A DNA stretch of 45,671 nt. Origin: Staphylococcus croceilyticus. GTDB lineage: Bacteria > Bacillota > Bacilli > Staphylococcales > Staphylococcaceae. The position numbers and the translations under genes are program-made. Location of the stretch: positions 1 through 45,671 of the forward strand of contig NZ_PPRD01000016.1 in the NCBI RefSeq assembly GCF_002902575.1, written 5' to 3'. Shown here in pieces: positions 8,985 through 18,805 of this stretch. Under the pieces are notes generated by a model. The model had not been told where the DNA came from, made no database searches, and saw only the letters and a list, made by a program, of their open reading frames with translations. How positions within the stretch are numbered: position 1 is the first letter of the stretch; each line of letters begins with the position of its first letter.

Positions 8985-9377
8985 TTATAATATTAATACT
9001 GCTAAAACCCAAAGAACAAAAGTAATAAGAACGATTCCACCCATTATGACTGCAAGTTGTAATGGTTCTTTATTTTTAGTGCGATAAGTAGGCGCATCAT
9101 CATTATGATAGCGATAAAGGAGTTCATCTAATTGATTCTGGCTACTTGGAATTTCACTTTTATGCGCTGAGATAAGTTGATTTGCATCTATATTGACTAC
9201 ACTAGCATAACGTTTGATAAAGCCTTCAGCATAATCCAATTTAGCTAATTCATTGAAACGATTGCCTTCAATAAGCTTTAATGTCTCACGCTTAATTTGC
9301 GTACGTTCTTCGAGTTCAGCTAGTGTCATTCCTAATCTTTCTCTTCTACCTTTTAAAGTTTCTCCAATTGTTTTCAC
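8985..9377 (-). CDS. ymfM: RodZ-like membrane protein with N-terminal HTH (YmfM family)
   Basis: Small RodZ-type protein: an Xre-like helix-turn-helix (about residues 4-60; LKGRRERLGMTLAELEERT) followed by a linker and one C-terminal transmembrane helix (about 107-129). RodZ couples MreB to the envelope in rods; in cocci such as Staphylococcus the role is less clear. I chose the GTG start at 9377, which gives 130 residues, because GGAGG lies nine bases upstream. A further upstream GTG at 9395 would overlap that Shine-Dalgarno. Unlike E. coli RodZ there is essentially no periplasmic domain. It sits between ymfK and pgsA. Confidence 0.88.
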   Translation of the reverse strand: MKTIGETLKGRRERLGMTLAELEERTQIKRETLKLIEGNRFNELAKLDYAEGFIKRYASVVNIDANQLISAHKSEIPSSQNQLDELLYRYHNDDAPTYRTKNKEPLQLAVIMGGIVLITFVLWVLAVLIL

Positions 9378-9398
9378 TTTCAAAAGCCTCCACACTTA

Positions 9399-10229
9399 CT
9401 ATTCAAAAAATCCAAAGCCTCCGCCAAATGTATCTTCACTAAAATCTAATGTGTTTTTACTTTTAACAGTTTGTTGTTTCATATGTTCATATTGTATTTC
9501 TTGATGTTCATCTTCACGTAATTCAATAATATAATCAAAATCATCTATACTGTAATTACATGATTCCGCAAATAAATCGGGATGTTCCACTACTTTAATG
9601 GATGGCAATGCCATTACTTCTCTTACTAATTCTTGGTGTTTAGGATTTGTTTCTCTTGCCGTAACTGCACCATCAATAATATAAACATGATTTGCTTCAT
9701 ATTCACCTTTAATAAGTGAGCTACGAACAGTTTGTTTAATTAATGTTGAACTGATAAATAACCAACGTTTATGGGCACACACACTACCAGCTACTATTGA
9801 TTCAGTTTTCCCAACACGAGGCATTCCTCTAATACCAATGAGCTTATGACCTTCCTCTTTGAAAAGTTCAGCTAAAAAGTCTACCAGTAATCCTAAATCT
9901 TCACGTTCAAAACGAAATGTCTTCTTATCATCTGCATCTTGTTCGATATATCTACCATGACGTACTGCTAGTCGATCACGTAATTCAGGTAAGCGCAATT
10001 TAGTAATTTCGATTTCATTAAGCTCTTTAATGATATGCTCAAAGCGTTTAACCTTTTCAAGATTATCCGTTTTAATTAGTAATCCCCGACGTCCTTGGTC
10101 TACACCATTAATTGTGACAATGCTAATACCTAACATGCCAAGTAAACTTGAAACATCCCCTAACAGACCAGCACGATTCACAGTGATTTCATATTCAAGA
10201 TACCATTCTTTTTTTTCGGCAATCGTCAT
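9399..10229 (-). CDS. ymfK: YmfK/DUF3388 protein: ACT-like domain plus P-loop-like region
   Basis: Protein of unknown function, 276 residues. Residues about 10-78 look like an ACT regulatory domain (EYEITVNRAGLLGDVSSLLG...). Residues 135-142 read GMPRVGKT, a perfect Walker A pattern (GxxxxGKT), and VYIID at 182-186 could be Walker B, suggesting a nucleotide-binding domain. The C-terminus ends in a Gly/Phe-rich tail (GGGFGFF). It is followed 21 bases later by ymfM, then pgsA, and has a possible extended -10 promoter upstream. The start at 10229 is preceded by AAGGGGCGG. The DUF identity is from memory; the domain reading is mine and should be tested. Confidence 0.85.
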   Translation of the reverse strand: MTIAEKKEWYLEYEITVNRAGLLGDVSSLLGMLGISIVTINGVDQGRRGLLIKTDNLEKVKRFEHIIKELNEIEITKLRLPELRDRLAVRHGRYIEQDADDKKTFRFEREDLGLLVDFLAELFKEEGHKLIGIRGMPRVGKTESIVAGSVCAHKRWLFISSTLIKQTVRSSLIKGEYEANHVYIIDGAVTARETNPKHQELVREVMALPSIKVVEHPDLFAESCNYSIDDFDYIIELREDEHQEIQYEHMKQQTVKSKNTLDFSEDTFGGGFGFFE

Positions 10230-10293
10230 CTACATCCGCCCCTTGTTTAAATATCAATTTAGCATTAGCATGCATTCTTAAAATGATAGTCAT

Positions 10294-10302
10294 ATTATAT
10301 CA
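10294..10302 (-). promoter_or_regulatory. Possible extended -10 promoter of ymfK-ymfM-pgsA
   Basis: TGATATAAT on the minus strand matches the extended -10 (TGnTATAAT); no convincing -35 lies 17 bases upstream. It is 65 bases before the ymfK start in the ymfI-ymfK spacer, which holds nothing else recognisable. Confidence 0.5.
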
Positions 10303-10361
10303 TTTATTTACGTAATACTAATTAATAATTTAACTCTTTACACTTTAAACTTCGTATGTAT

Positions 10362-11066
10362 CTATAAGTACCAAGCGCCATTCACTTTTTGAACGGTACC
10401 TGTAACACTTTGAGAAAATGGATGCCACAAATAAGCACACGTATGCGCTACCTCTTCAGGCGTTACCATTCGTTGTTGAGGAAGTTCCGCTAAAATGACT
10501 TCTTTTTCAGCATCACTAAATGTTTGAGACATGTTACCAGAAACAAATCCGGGCGTTACCGCATTTACCGTCACATTGGTCATTGCTAATTCTTGACTCA
10601 ACGCCTTAACAAAACCAATTTGAGCACTTTTCATTGCAGAATAAATTGTTTCCATACTTGCACCCGCCTCTCCCCAAATAGAAGAAATCGCAATAATTCT
10701 TCCATTAGGGCTTTGACGCAACGTATCTACAAAGTATCGACAACATCTTATAAATTGCTTTACATGAATGTGATAACTTTGGTCAATATCGTCATCAGTC
10801 ATATCCTGAATCATGCCATATAAGGCTGTACCTGCACTATACACTAAGCAGTCTAAATGCTGAATATGACCAAAGGTATATTCTAAATCGATATCTTTCG
10901 TCAAGTCAGCTTGAATAAATTCCACCGCTTCATTTTGATATTTTTCTTTTAAAATGGTTACATCCGTATGATGATATTGCACGACAACTTCAAAGTTATC
11001 TTCCAATAATCGTTCTACAATTGCAGTGCCTATACTACCAGAGCCACCCATCACTAAAGCTTTCAT
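10362..11066 (-). CDS. ymfI: Short-chain dehydrogenase/reductase (YmfI family)
   Basis: Classical SDR of 234 residues: NAD(P)-binding GGSGSIGTAI at residues about 7-16, a catalytic Ser in AISSIWGEAG, the YxxxK pair in YSAMK, and the C-terminal SVTGTVQKVNGAWYL. It resembles 3-oxoacyl-ACP reductases but the substrate is unknown. The start ATG overlaps the stop of the upstream M16 peptidase gene (TAATG), so it is translationally coupled. In Bacillus the homologue sits in the same ymfF-ymfH-ymfI order. Confidence 0.88.
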   Translation of the reverse strand: MKALVMGGSGSIGTAIVERLLEDNFEVVVQYHHTDVTILKEKYQNEAVEFIQADLTKDIDLEYTFGHIQHLDCLVYSAGTALYGMIQDMTDDDIDQSYHIHVKQFIRCCRYFVDTLRQSPNGRIIAISSIWGEAGASMETIYSAMKSAQIGFVKALSQELAMTNVTVNAVTPGFVSGNMSQTFSDAEKEVILAELPQQRMVTPEEVAHTCAYLWHPFSQSVTGTVQKVNGAWYL

Positions 11067-12355
11067 TATTGCTTAATCTCCAAGCGACTGTCGACTAAAT
11101 TGTCTAAGTTTAAATATTGATTTGCCGTTTCATTAATACTATCAAGTGTTATATTTTCAATAATATCTAACATATCAAATACACTTACACCTTCGAAGTA
11201 TAATTTTGCGTATTGATTCGCAATATATTCTGGAGAATTTAAACTTGAAATAAATTCACCAATAAATTGCTTTTTCAATAATTCAAAGGCTTCAGTATCA
11301 GTCAACGCCCCTTTACGTTGTTTTAACTCATTTAAGAGCACTTCTTTTAACTTATCAGGATGTTGAGTCGCACTTGTAATAATTGAAAAACTGTATGTAG
11401 ATTCTAAAACAAATTGATAGCCAAAGGTGTCATCAATTAAATCATTATTCAATAATACTTGATAGAATTCAGTCTCCTCACCAAATACTAATTCAAAGAA
11501 TAAAGTCATTTCTAAGTCACGTTGTACGTATTTTTCAGGTGTTTCATTTAGAGGTTGATTTTTAAAACCTAACATTAATCTTGGCGATTGTAGTTTCATT
11601 TCTTCAGTAACATAAGGTGTTATCACATTGTCGGGTTCATCAATTGGACCTCTTTGAATGCTTGGTTGATTCGTTTTATGACGTTTATTTTCATGCGCTT
11701 CAACTACTTCGCATATATGCTCAGGATCTACATCTCCTACTACGAATAACACCATATTTGAAGGGTGATAGAACGTTTCGTAACATAAATATAAATCATC
11801 TTTCGTAATGTCATAAATACTTTCCACACTACCTGCAATATCCACTCTAATCGGGTGATTTTGATACATAGCGCGTAATGTATTAAACATAATCTTATAG
11901 CCTGGTTGTTCTTGGTACATCTTTATTTCTTCAGCTATAATTCCTTTTTCTTTATCTACTGTTTCTTTTGAAAAGTAAGGCGTCTCTACCATTTCAAGTA
12001 AACGTTTTATATTACTATCAACATTATCTGTTGCACTAAATAAATAACTTGTACGATCAAAACTAGTAAAAGCATTTACTTGAGCATTGTCTTCTGCAAA
12101 CGTAGTAAATAAATCCTCAGTTTCATCTTTTTCAAATAATTTATGTTCTAAAAAGTGAGCAACACCATCTGGCACAGTTACAAATTCATCACTATGATGA
12201 GGTTTAAATGTGCTATCTAATGAGCCAAACTGAGTCGTATATGTAACAAATGTTTTTTGAAACCCTTTTTTTGGAATCACAAATAAACGTAAACCATTCT
12301 CTAGTTCATGTTCAAACACATGCTCATCAATGAGTTCATAATACTTATTTTTCAT
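11066..12355 (-). CDS. ymfH: M16-family zinc peptidase, catalytic member (YmfH)
   Basis: Insulinase-type metallopeptidase of 429 residues. The inverted zinc motif HxxEH is visible as HFLEH in VAHFLEHKLFE, and the downstream zinc-ligand Glu region (EKGIIAEEIKMY) is present. I chose the ATG at 12355 because AGGAGG lies eight bases upstream; the longer frame to 12388 starts upstream of that site. The gene overlaps the end of ymfF by 11 bases and the start of ymfI by one base. It probably pairs with the inactive M16 partner YmfF, as in other two-subunit M16 peptidases; the substrate is unknown. Confidence 0.9.
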   Translation of the reverse strand: MKNKYYELIDEHVFEHELENGLRLFVIPKKGFQKTFVTYTTQFGSLDSTFKPHHSDEFVTVPDGVAHFLEHKLFEKDETEDLFTTFAEDNAQVNAFTSFDRTSYLFSATDNVDSNIKRLLEMVETPYFSKETVDKEKGIIAEEIKMYQEQPGYKIMFNTLRAMYQNHPIRVDIAGSVESIYDITKDDLYLCYETFYHPSNMVLFVVGDVDPEHICEVVEAHENKRHKTNQPSIQRGPIDEPDNVITPYVTEEMKLQSPRLMLGFKNQPLNETPEKYVQRDLEMTLFFELVFGEETEFYQVLLNNDLIDDTFGYQFVLESTYSFSIITSATQHPDKLKEVLLNELKQRKGALTDTEAFELLKKQFIGEFISSLNSPEYIANQYAKLYFEGVSVFDMLDIIENITLDSINETANQYLNLDNLVDSRLEIKQ

Positions 12356-13631
12356 TAGTTTGACCTCCTTTTCCTTTTGTAAGCACATAAATAGTATCTA
12401 GTAAGGCTTTATTAGCCATATCAATGACATCTTCTCTTGTCACATTCATGATAGCTTGAATATATTCTTCATCAGTTTGTGCTTCTTCAAGAAGTAATTG
12501 GTTCTGCATAACCTCAATAATACTTTTCGGTCTATCTGCAATTTCTTGACGTTGTGAAACAATAATCTTTTTAGCGAGTGCTAATTTATTGTCCTCAAAT
12601 TCTCCATTTTTAAACTTCTCGAATTCTTTTAAAATAGTTTCTTTAGCGATTTCATATTTATCAACTGATACGCCACTTAAAACAAATAAATAGCCATTTT
12701 TACCATCTAATTGTGAATGGATTGAATAAGCTAGACTTTGTTTTTCACGCACTTCACTGAATAATACAGAAGAAGGATCTCCTCCGAACATAGTGTTTAA
12801 AACAACAAGAGCATAATAATCTTTAGCTCCAAAACGCGTAGGGAAACGATAACCAAGGTTGAGCTTAGCTTGATCTACTTCATCCTCTTCAATAATGAAT
12901 TGAGGTTCAGTTTGGCTGTAATCCAACTCAGGCATAGCTATTTGTTGAAGTACAAATGGTTTAATATCAAATTTGTCTTCAATCAATCGACTTACTTCAG
13001 TTTCATCTACATTTCCTACTACATATACAGAACAGTCATCATTATTAATCATAGATTGATATGTATCATATAAACTTTCAGATGTAACTTGCGCTATGTT
13101 TTCAATTTGTCCTGTTGCTAGATAACGATATGGTTCATCTTTAAACATATATTTAAGTAAATTTAAAAATGAATATTGTGCTTTATTATCTATAATTGAC
13201 TCAATTTTTTTAGATAATAATGATTTTTCTTGCGATACAAAAGTAGGATTAAATGCTTTATCTTCAATAAGTGGGTTAGCAATCACTTCTTGTAGTAAAT
13301 TAAGTCCTTTTTCAAACAATGGTGTATTGTCTCTAAGATAACGTTCATTAACAATTTCTAGTGAGATAGTAATCACGTGTTTATCTTTAAATTTAGATAC
13401 AAAGCTATTGATATAAGCCCCATATAATTCTGATAATTCTCTATTCAATGCTTTATCAGTTGGCCATTTTTGGGTACCACGTACTAAAACTTTACTTAAT
13501 AACGACCTTGCTGTGATTGTATTATAATCAAGCGGTGCCATAAATTTAAAAGTAATCATCGTTGTTTTAAATTTTTCAGTAGGCAATATATTGATATGTT
13601 GATATTTATCCTTATTTACTTGCGATTTCAA
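12345..13631 (-). CDS. ymfF: M16-family peptidase-like protein without zinc motif (YmfF)
   Basis: This 428-residue protein has the M16 fold pattern (two tandem half domains, with GYRFPTRFGAKDYYAL and SSVLFSEVREKQSLAYS in the second half) but no HxxEH near its N-terminus, so it is likely the non-catalytic partner of YmfH. The best start is TTG at 13631. AAGGAG is about 12 bases upstream, and an ATG-TTA-CAT-TGA mini-frame lies between, its stop overlapping the TTG. The start is therefore less certain than for the neighbours. It lies downstream of the GntR gene and overlaps ymfH by 11 bases. Confidence 0.88.
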   Translation of the reverse strand: MKSQVNKDKYQHINILPTEKFKTTMITFKFMAPLDYNTITARSLLSKVLVRGTQKWPTDKALNRELSELYGAYINSFVSKFKDKHVITISLEIVNERYLRDNTPLFEKGLNLLQEVIANPLIEDKAFNPTFVSQEKSLLSKKIESIIDNKAQYSFLNLLKYMFKDEPYRYLATGQIENIAQVTSESLYDTYQSMINNDDCSVYVVGNVDETEVSRLIEDKFDIKPFVLQQIAMPELDYSQTEPQFIIEEDEVDQAKLNLGYRFPTRFGAKDYYALVVLNTMFGGDPSSVLFSEVREKQSLAYSIHSQLDGKNGYLFVLSGVSVDKYEIAKETILKEFEKFKNGEFEDNKLALAKKIIVSQRQEIADRPKSIIEVMQNQLLLEEAQTDEEYIQAIMNVTREDVIDMANKALLDTIYVLTKGKGGQTNEK

Positions 13632-13657
13632 TGTAACATCTCACTCCTTATTAAGTT

Positions 13658-14374
13658 TTAAAGCTTTGTGCGCGTCAGTTTGAATTTAACTAAGCTACTT
13701 TTAACATAATTTAATGAATATAAAATAGGTTTACCCGTTTCATCATAATGTACAACCTTTAATAACATTAAACCTTCATGCGGAGAAGCATTTAATATTT
13801 CAGAAATATGAGGTTCATAACTAATCGCTTCAACTTCAGTTTCAGCAGAGGCAACTTTGTGACCTGTATTAGTCTCTATTGCTTTAAGCATTGAACCATC
13901 ACTAATTTGATATTCTGCACAAGTTAAATTACTTTTAGCAATTTTATCTAAGCAATATATAACGGGTTGATGGTTAGCAGTACGTAAGCGTTCAATAATC
14001 GTAATAGGCTGCTTGTCCTCAATTCCTAGCATTTGAGCATCCCATAATGATGCTGGTTGTTGTTCTAAACTTAAGTATTCTGTTCTAGATTGATATCCCG
14101 CTTGCTCAATCATGTCATTGATGCTAAATAATTTATTTAATGGATAAAAGAAAGGATGTAACGTTTTAACACTTGGTCCCTCTTCAAAGTTATCTGTTAA
14201 GACTTGCTCTGTAATGAGTTCCCCAATTGCGTCATAGACATCATCTGTTTTGACATTCACTTCTCTAGCAATTTCTAAATTGCTAGGAAGTTTGTCACCA
14301 GGTTTTAAAGATTGATTTTTAATCTGTCTAAATATATACTCTTTTACTTTAAAAACTGAGTTTATTTCTGTCAT
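13658..14374 (-). CDS. GntR/HutC-family transcriptional regulator (YmfC family)
   Basis: 238-residue regulator with an N-terminal winged helix typical of GntR (LKPGDKLPSNLEIAREVNVK, about residues 21-40, then IGELITEQVL) and a C-terminal UTRA-type effector domain (about 85-235; ITIIERLRTANHQPVIYCLDK, YSLNYVKSSLVKFKL). The ligand is unknown. Its ATG follows the ftsK stop by two bases, and its GAGGTG Shine-Dalgarno lies within the last ftsK codons, so it is coupled to ftsK. It heads the ymf cluster and could regulate it, but no operator is evident. Confidence 0.9.
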   Translation of the reverse strand: MTEINSVFKVKEYIFRQIKNQSLKPGDKLPSNLEIAREVNVKTDDVYDAIGELITEQVLTDNFEEGPSVKTLHPFFYPLNKLFSINDMIEQAGYQSRTEYLSLEQQPASLWDAQMLGIEDKQPITIIERLRTANHQPVIYCLDKIAKSNLTCAEYQISDGSMLKAIETNTGHKVASAETEVEAISYEPHISEILNASPHEGLMLLKVVHYDETGKPILYSLNYVKSSLVKFKLTRTKL

Positions 14375-14376
14375 TT

Positions 14377-16806
14377 TTACACCTCTTCATCATCTAAATC
14401 TATTAAGACTTGTCTTGGTTTACTGCCTTTCTGAGGACCGATAACTTGATTGCGTTCTAAATCATCCATTAATCTTGATGCCCTATTATAGCCAATTCTA
14501 AATTGTCTTTGTAATAAGGATGTACTTGCTTTTTGTTGTTCAATCACAAATAAATAAGCTTCATCATATAATGAATCTTCACTTTTCATTTCTGATTTAT
14601 CTACAGGTGCATCGGGTTCCATTTCTTTCACATAATTAGCTTTTTGTTGTTCTACTACATAATTCACAACATCTTGTACTTCTTGATCGCTTAAAAATGC
14701 CCCTTGGACACGCGTTTGAGAAGATTCTCCATTACCAACATATAACATATCACCTTTACCGAGAAGCTTTTCAGCTCCTCCAGAACCAATAATCGTTCTA
14801 GAGTCAGTCTGAGAACTTACAGCAAACGCAATTCGTGATGGGATGTTATTCTTGATAATACCTGTAATAACGTCTACAGATGGTCTTTGTGTAGCAACAA
14901 TCAAATGGATACCTGCTGCACGTGCCATTTGCGTAATACGCTGAATAGCATTTTCCACTTCTTTACCTGCTACCATCATTAAGTCAGCTAACTCATCAAC
15001 AATAACTACGATATAAGGTAATTCGGCTTGTTTTTCATCCAACTCTTCATTTTGGCGACGTAAGAATTGATTATACCCTTCAATATTTCGCGTTGAAGAA
15101 TGTTGGAATAAATCATAGCGACGTTCCATTTCAGCTACAACTTTCTCTAATGCTTGTGATGCCTTATGAGGATTTGTAACTACTGGAATTAATAAATGTG
15201 GCACGCCATTATATACATTTAATTCTACCATTTTAGGATCGATTAACATAAGTTTGACTTCGTGCGGCTTAGCATTTAATAGAATACTAGTAATAATGCC
15301 GTTAATACATACTGATTTACCGCTACCGGTAGAACCTGCGACTAATAAATGAGGCATTTCATTTAGCTGGATAGTCATCGGTTCCCCAGAAATATCTCGA
15401 CCTAACCCAACTTCTAATTTATTTTGTGCTGGGAATTTAGATTCTAATACTTCTTTTAAAGTAACTAATGAAATTTTATCATTTGGTACTTCAATCCCTA
15501 CTGCTGAACGTCCAGGAATTGGCGCTTCAATTCGCACGTCTTTTGCAGCTAATGCAAGCGCAATATCATTATGTAAATTAACGATTTTACTCACTTTTAC
15601 GCCTTGTGCTGGTTGAATTTCATATTGAGTAACCGCTGGGCCAATTTTGATTTGTGTGACCTTCGCATTAACACCGAAGTTTTTCATTGTAGATTCAAGA
15701 ATTTGACCTTTTCTTTGTACTTCAGCTCTTGATGTCGCTTTCTGTTTAACTGGCTGTTTTAACAATGATAAAGGTGGAATATGATAAGCAACATTTGAGA
15801 CTTCTCCAGCTTCTGAAATAGAGCCACCCGCTTGATTATTGTCTTCTGATGAAGTGTCTTGTTGTGGTTTTGACGGCTTAGGTCCAGTTGCTTTTGGAAC
15901 TCGTTCAGAAGGTGTGTCCTCATCAAAGTCGAAGCGACGTTTTTTTCTTTTTTTAGATGCCGGTTTCTCTTCCGAACTATCGTTATGCCCATAAATTGGA
16001 ATATCTTCAGGCGGTGCTTCTACTTCTGGGAAATCACTAACATCTGTAATTTCTCTTTCGCGTTGTAAGCGTTCCTCTTCTTCTTGCTCTTTTTGTAATT
16101 GTCGCTCTCGTGCGCGTTTTTCTTTTTCACGAGCACGCTCTTCTTTTTTAATCTTATTCTGCTCTCTTTTTTCTTTAAAATTAGACGAAGCACTTGAACT
16201 CGATGATTTCATCTTTTCAAGAGATAATTTAGCAACATCTCTATGACGTAATTTCATAAGTAAAATAATACTTGAAGCTAGTAGTAATAAAGTAATAATT
16301 ACGACTCCAGCAATAGAAATTAATGGCACAAATACTTTTAATAAATAAAAACCAATTAAACCTCCCCCAAAGTTTGGGAAATGTGTGTGGTTATAAGATT
16401 TATAGACATAAGAGAGCACCGGTTCTCGCTCCGCTACAACACCTTTGGTCATATGATATATAATTTGTGCGACGATTAATAAAACGAATTGTAATAGAAT
16501 TAAGCCAATCGTTCGGCGTGACTTAGGAAATCGTTTTTGCATAGCAACATAAATTGTAATTAAACTGACTAAGATATATGTAAGATAGCGACTCATACCA
16601 AATAAGTAATTAAAGAAGCTATCAATCATTCGTCCAACAATGCCGAGTTGAAACATGCCTAATACTGATAAAATGACAACTACAATTGCTACGATATATC
16701 TTAAAGAAGAACTTTCCGTTTTTTGTTGCTTTTTCTTTTTAGTATTACGTGCGCGTGTAGAAGTTCCTTTTTTTCTAGTAGTTGTTTTTTTCTTAGTTTG
16801 TGGCAA
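14377..16806 (-). CDS. ftsK: DNA translocase FtsK/SpoIIIE
   Basis: Septal DNA pump that clears chromosome ends during division. The 809-residue protein has a Lys/Arg-rich N-terminus (residues 1-30), four membrane helices (about 35-190), a low-complexity charged linker rich in E, K and R (about 195-330), the motor with Walker A GSTGSGKS and Walker [13 protein letters not shown], and a C-terminal gamma winged helix ([18 protein letters not shown]) that reads polarity sequences. The start is TTG at 16806, with AAGGTG six bases upstream. It is about 20 residues longer than the S. aureus version I recall, mostly in the linker. Confidence 0.96.
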   Translation of the reverse strand: MPQTKKKTTTRKKGTSTRARNTKKKKQQKTESSSLRYIVAIVVVILSVLGMFQLGIVGRMIDSFFNYLFGMSRYLTYILVSLITIYVAMQKRFPKSRRTIGLILLQFVLLIVAQIIYHMTKGVVAEREPVLSYVYKSYNHTHFPNFGGGLIGFYLLKVFVPLISIAGVVIITLLLLASSIILLMKLRHRDVAKLSLEKMKSSSSSASSNFKEKREQNKIKKEERAREKEKRARERQLQKEQEEEERLQREREITDVSDFPEVEAPPEDIPIYGHNDSSEEKPASKKRKKRRFDFDEDTPSERVPKATGPKPSKPQQDTSSEDNNQAGGSISEAGEVSNVAYHIPPLSLLKQPVKQKATSRAEVQRKGQILESTMKNFGVNAKVTQIKIGPAVTQYEIQPAQGVKVSKIVNLHNDIALALAAKDVRIEAPIPGRSAVGIEVPNDKISLVTLKEVLESKFPAQNKLEVGLGRDISGEPMTIQLNEMPHLLVAGSTGSGKSVCINGIITSILLNAKPHEVKLMLIDPKMVELNVYNGVPHLLIPVVTNPHKASQALEKVVAEMERRYDLFQHSSTRNIEGYNQFLRRQNEELDEKQAELPYIVVIVDELADLMMVAGKEVENAIQRITQMARAAGIHLIVATQRPSVDVITGIIKNNIPSRIAFAVSSQTDSRTIIGSGGAEKLLGKGDMLYVGNGESSQTRVQGAFLSDQEVQDVVNYVVEQQKANYVKEMEPDAPVDKSEMKSEDSLYDEAYLFVIEQQKASTSLLQRQFRIGYNRASRLMDDLERNQVIGPQKGSKPRQVLIDLDDEEV

Positions 16807-16906
16807 ATTTGTACACCTTCTTTTATTTCATGCGTTAAATTTTTATATGTATTGCTTAAAACAAGTTATGACTATGTATTGGTTTCATTTTTCATAAAAA
16901 TTAGGA

Positions 16907-17038
16907 AAGAGGTTGAGACAATGTCATACATCTTCAGACTAAAATAGCCTTGCAACAAAGTGACTAACTAAATACGTGAGTTTATGATACTCTAACGTTT
17001 AATTATTACACTGTTGTGATGTGTTGTCCCGACCTCTT
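16907..17038. repeat. 132-bp inverted-repeat intergenic element between rnjB and ftsK
   Basis: AAGAGGTTGAGACAA (16907-16921) faces TTGTCCCGACCTCTT (17024-17038), forming a 15-bp stem with one mismatch and one wobble; inner ACATC/GATGT can extend it. A run of six T follows on the plus strand. It may act as a terminator for rnjB. The core GAGGTTGAGACA is shared with hairpins at 3912-3954 and 23557-23584, suggesting a dispersed element. The rest of the 248-base spacer is featureless AT-rich sequence. Confidence 0.65.
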
Positions 17039-17054
17039 TTTTATTATATATATC

Positions 17055-18728
17055 TTATATCTCAGAAATGACTGGTATAATCATTGGACGACGTTTCGTA
17101 CTTTCAAATAAAAGCTTACTAATTTGATCACGCATATTTTGTTTAATGTCAGACCATTCGATACGTTTTTCTTGAAGTCCTGCTTCAACGATTTCACGTA
17201 CTTTTTCTTCAGCTTCTTTCATTAAGTCTTCGCTTTCACGTACATACACAAAACCTCTGGATTGAATTTCTGGTCCTGCAGCAATACGTCTATTTTTAGG
17301 ATCTAAAGTAACAACTGCGATAAAGATACCATCTTCTGCTAATAAATGACGGTCTCTTAATACTATGTTACCTACATCGCCAACACCAATACCATCGATT
17401 AAAACATTACCTGATTGTACTTTTTCATTTAATACCATATCTTTGCCATCATAGTGAATGACATCGCCTTTTTCTACAAGGAAAATCTTTTCAGGTGCAA
17501 CGCCCGCTTCATTAGCTAATTTAGCATGAGCGATTTGCATTTTAAATTCACCTTGTACAGGAATGAAGTATTCAGGCTTCATGATGTTAATCATCATTTT
17601 TAATTCTTCCATGCAACCATGACTAGATGCATGAATTTTTTTATTATTAGGAATAATATGCGCACCTGCACGAACAAGTTCATTCAATGTATCGGCAATG
17701 ATTACTTCCATGTTAGCTGAAGCGGTAATTGCTAAATAAACTGAATCGCCTTCTTCAATATTCATAATTTTATGTTTATGTTGAGCCATTTGACTTAAAG
17801 CTTCAATAGGTTCGCCTTCCATACCTGTAGCAATAATCACGACTTCATTCTTAGGATAATTCTCAACTTCATTAATAGGGATTAATAAGTCTTTTGGAAT
17901 ATCAAAATATCCCATTTTACGTGCAATGTTAAATGAACTTTCTAATGAACGTCCTAAGAATGAGACTTTACGGTTTAATTTACTAGCCGTATTAAGCACT
18001 TGTTGGATGCGAATGAAATTAGATGCGTAACAAGACACAATTAAACGTCCGCGCACTTTAGCGAATGCATCATAAATATGTGATTCGATAACATTTTCCG
18101 GTGTATTGTAACCAGGTTTCTCTGCTTCAGTAGAATCACTGATTAATGCAAATACACCTTCTTCACCAATTTCAGCCATTCGTTTAATATCTGGCGCATA
18201 ATGACCTCGTAAACTTTGGTCAAATTTAAACTCACCAGTGTAAACGATTGAACCATAAGAAGTATGGATACAAATACCTAAGCTATCTGGAATACTATGC
18301 GTTGTATTAAAGAATGTGATGTTTACATTTTTAAAACGCATGACTGAGTCATGATTTACTGTATAATAGCGCACTTTTTTCTTCACATTTCTTGATTTCA
18401 TGTTTTCTTTAACTAGCGCTAATGTCAATTTAGAACCGTAAACTGGCGCATCAATTTGTTCTAAAATATAGCTGACAGCACCAATTGCATGTTCATGACC
18501 ATGGCTTAAAAAGATACCTTTTAATTTTTCTTTATTCTCAATTACATATTGAATGTCAGGAATCACAATATCTACACCTAACATTTCATCTTCTGGGAAC
18601 ATTAACCCAGCATCTAACATGAACATTTCATCGTCTACTTCAACGATATACATATTTTTAGCGATTTCGCCAACACCACCGAGTGGGATGATGCGAATAT
18701 CATCATTTTTTTTCTTTACTAAACTCAA
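17055..18728 (-). CDS. rnjB: Ribonuclease J2
   Basis: Metallo-beta-lactamase/beta-CASP ribonuclease that partners with RNase J1 in 5'-end-dependent RNA processing and decay. The start is TTG at 18728, giving 557 residues, with AGGAGG seven bases upstream; the frame is open further to 18761 but that would bury the Shine-Dalgarno. The canonical HxHxDH metal motif is degenerate: residues 76-81 read HGHEHA, missing the Asp and the last His. This is typical of a weakly active J2 subunit. The beta-CASP region ([27 protein letters not shown]) is intact. It has its own promoter and follows the pnp terminator. Confidence 0.95.
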   Translation of the reverse strand: MSLVKKKNDDIRIIPLGGVGEIAKNMYIVEVDDEMFMLDAGLMFPEDEMLGVDIVIPDIQYVIENKEKLKGIFLSHGHEHAIGAVSYILEQIDAPVYGSKLTLALVKENMKSRNVKKKVRYYTVNHDSVMRFKNVNITFFNTTHSIPDSLGICIHTSYGSIVYTGEFKFDQSLRGHYAPDIKRMAEIGEEGVFALISDSTEAEKPGYNTPENVIESHIYDAFAKVRGRLIVSCYASNFIRIQQVLNTASKLNRKVSFLGRSLESSFNIARKMGYFDIPKDLLIPINEVENYPKNEVVIIATGMEGEPIEALSQMAQHKHKIMNIEEGDSVYLAITASANMEVIIADTLNELVRAGAHIIPNNKKIHASSHGCMEELKMMINIMKPEYFIPVQGEFKMQIAHAKLANEAGVAPEKIFLVEKGDVIHYDGKDMVLNEKVQSGNVLIDGIGVGDVGNIVLRDRHLLAEDGIFIAVVTLDPKNRRIAAGPEIQSRGFVYVRESEDLMKEAEEKVREIVEAGLQEKRIEWSDIKQNMRDQISKLLFESTKRRPMIIPVISEI

Positions 18729-18776
18729 AATGTTACCTCCTATATTAAAATCCCCGTCCATATAAACTCATCATTT

Positions 18777-18805
18777 ATTATAATTTAATTTATGTAGGAT
18801 GTACA
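18777..18805 (-). promoter_or_regulatory. Candidate promoter of rnjB
   Basis: TGTACA (18805-18800), 17 bases, TATAAT (18782-18777) on the minus strand, about 50 bases before the TTG start. A 14-bp perfect palindrome AACTATTAATAGTT lies about 40 bases upstream (18845-18858). Confidence 0.6.

Noticed and set aside
15759-15992. 77-codon alternative minus-strand frame inside ftsK
   Set aside because: Falls in the charged linker of ftsK, with no start signals; codon bias and homology favour the ftsK frame.
16655-16947. Two overlapping plus-strand frames at the ftsK start, one reaching into the inverted-repeat element
   Set aside because: Phe/Leu-rich antisense translations of the Lys-rich FtsK N-terminus; no ribosome-binding site.
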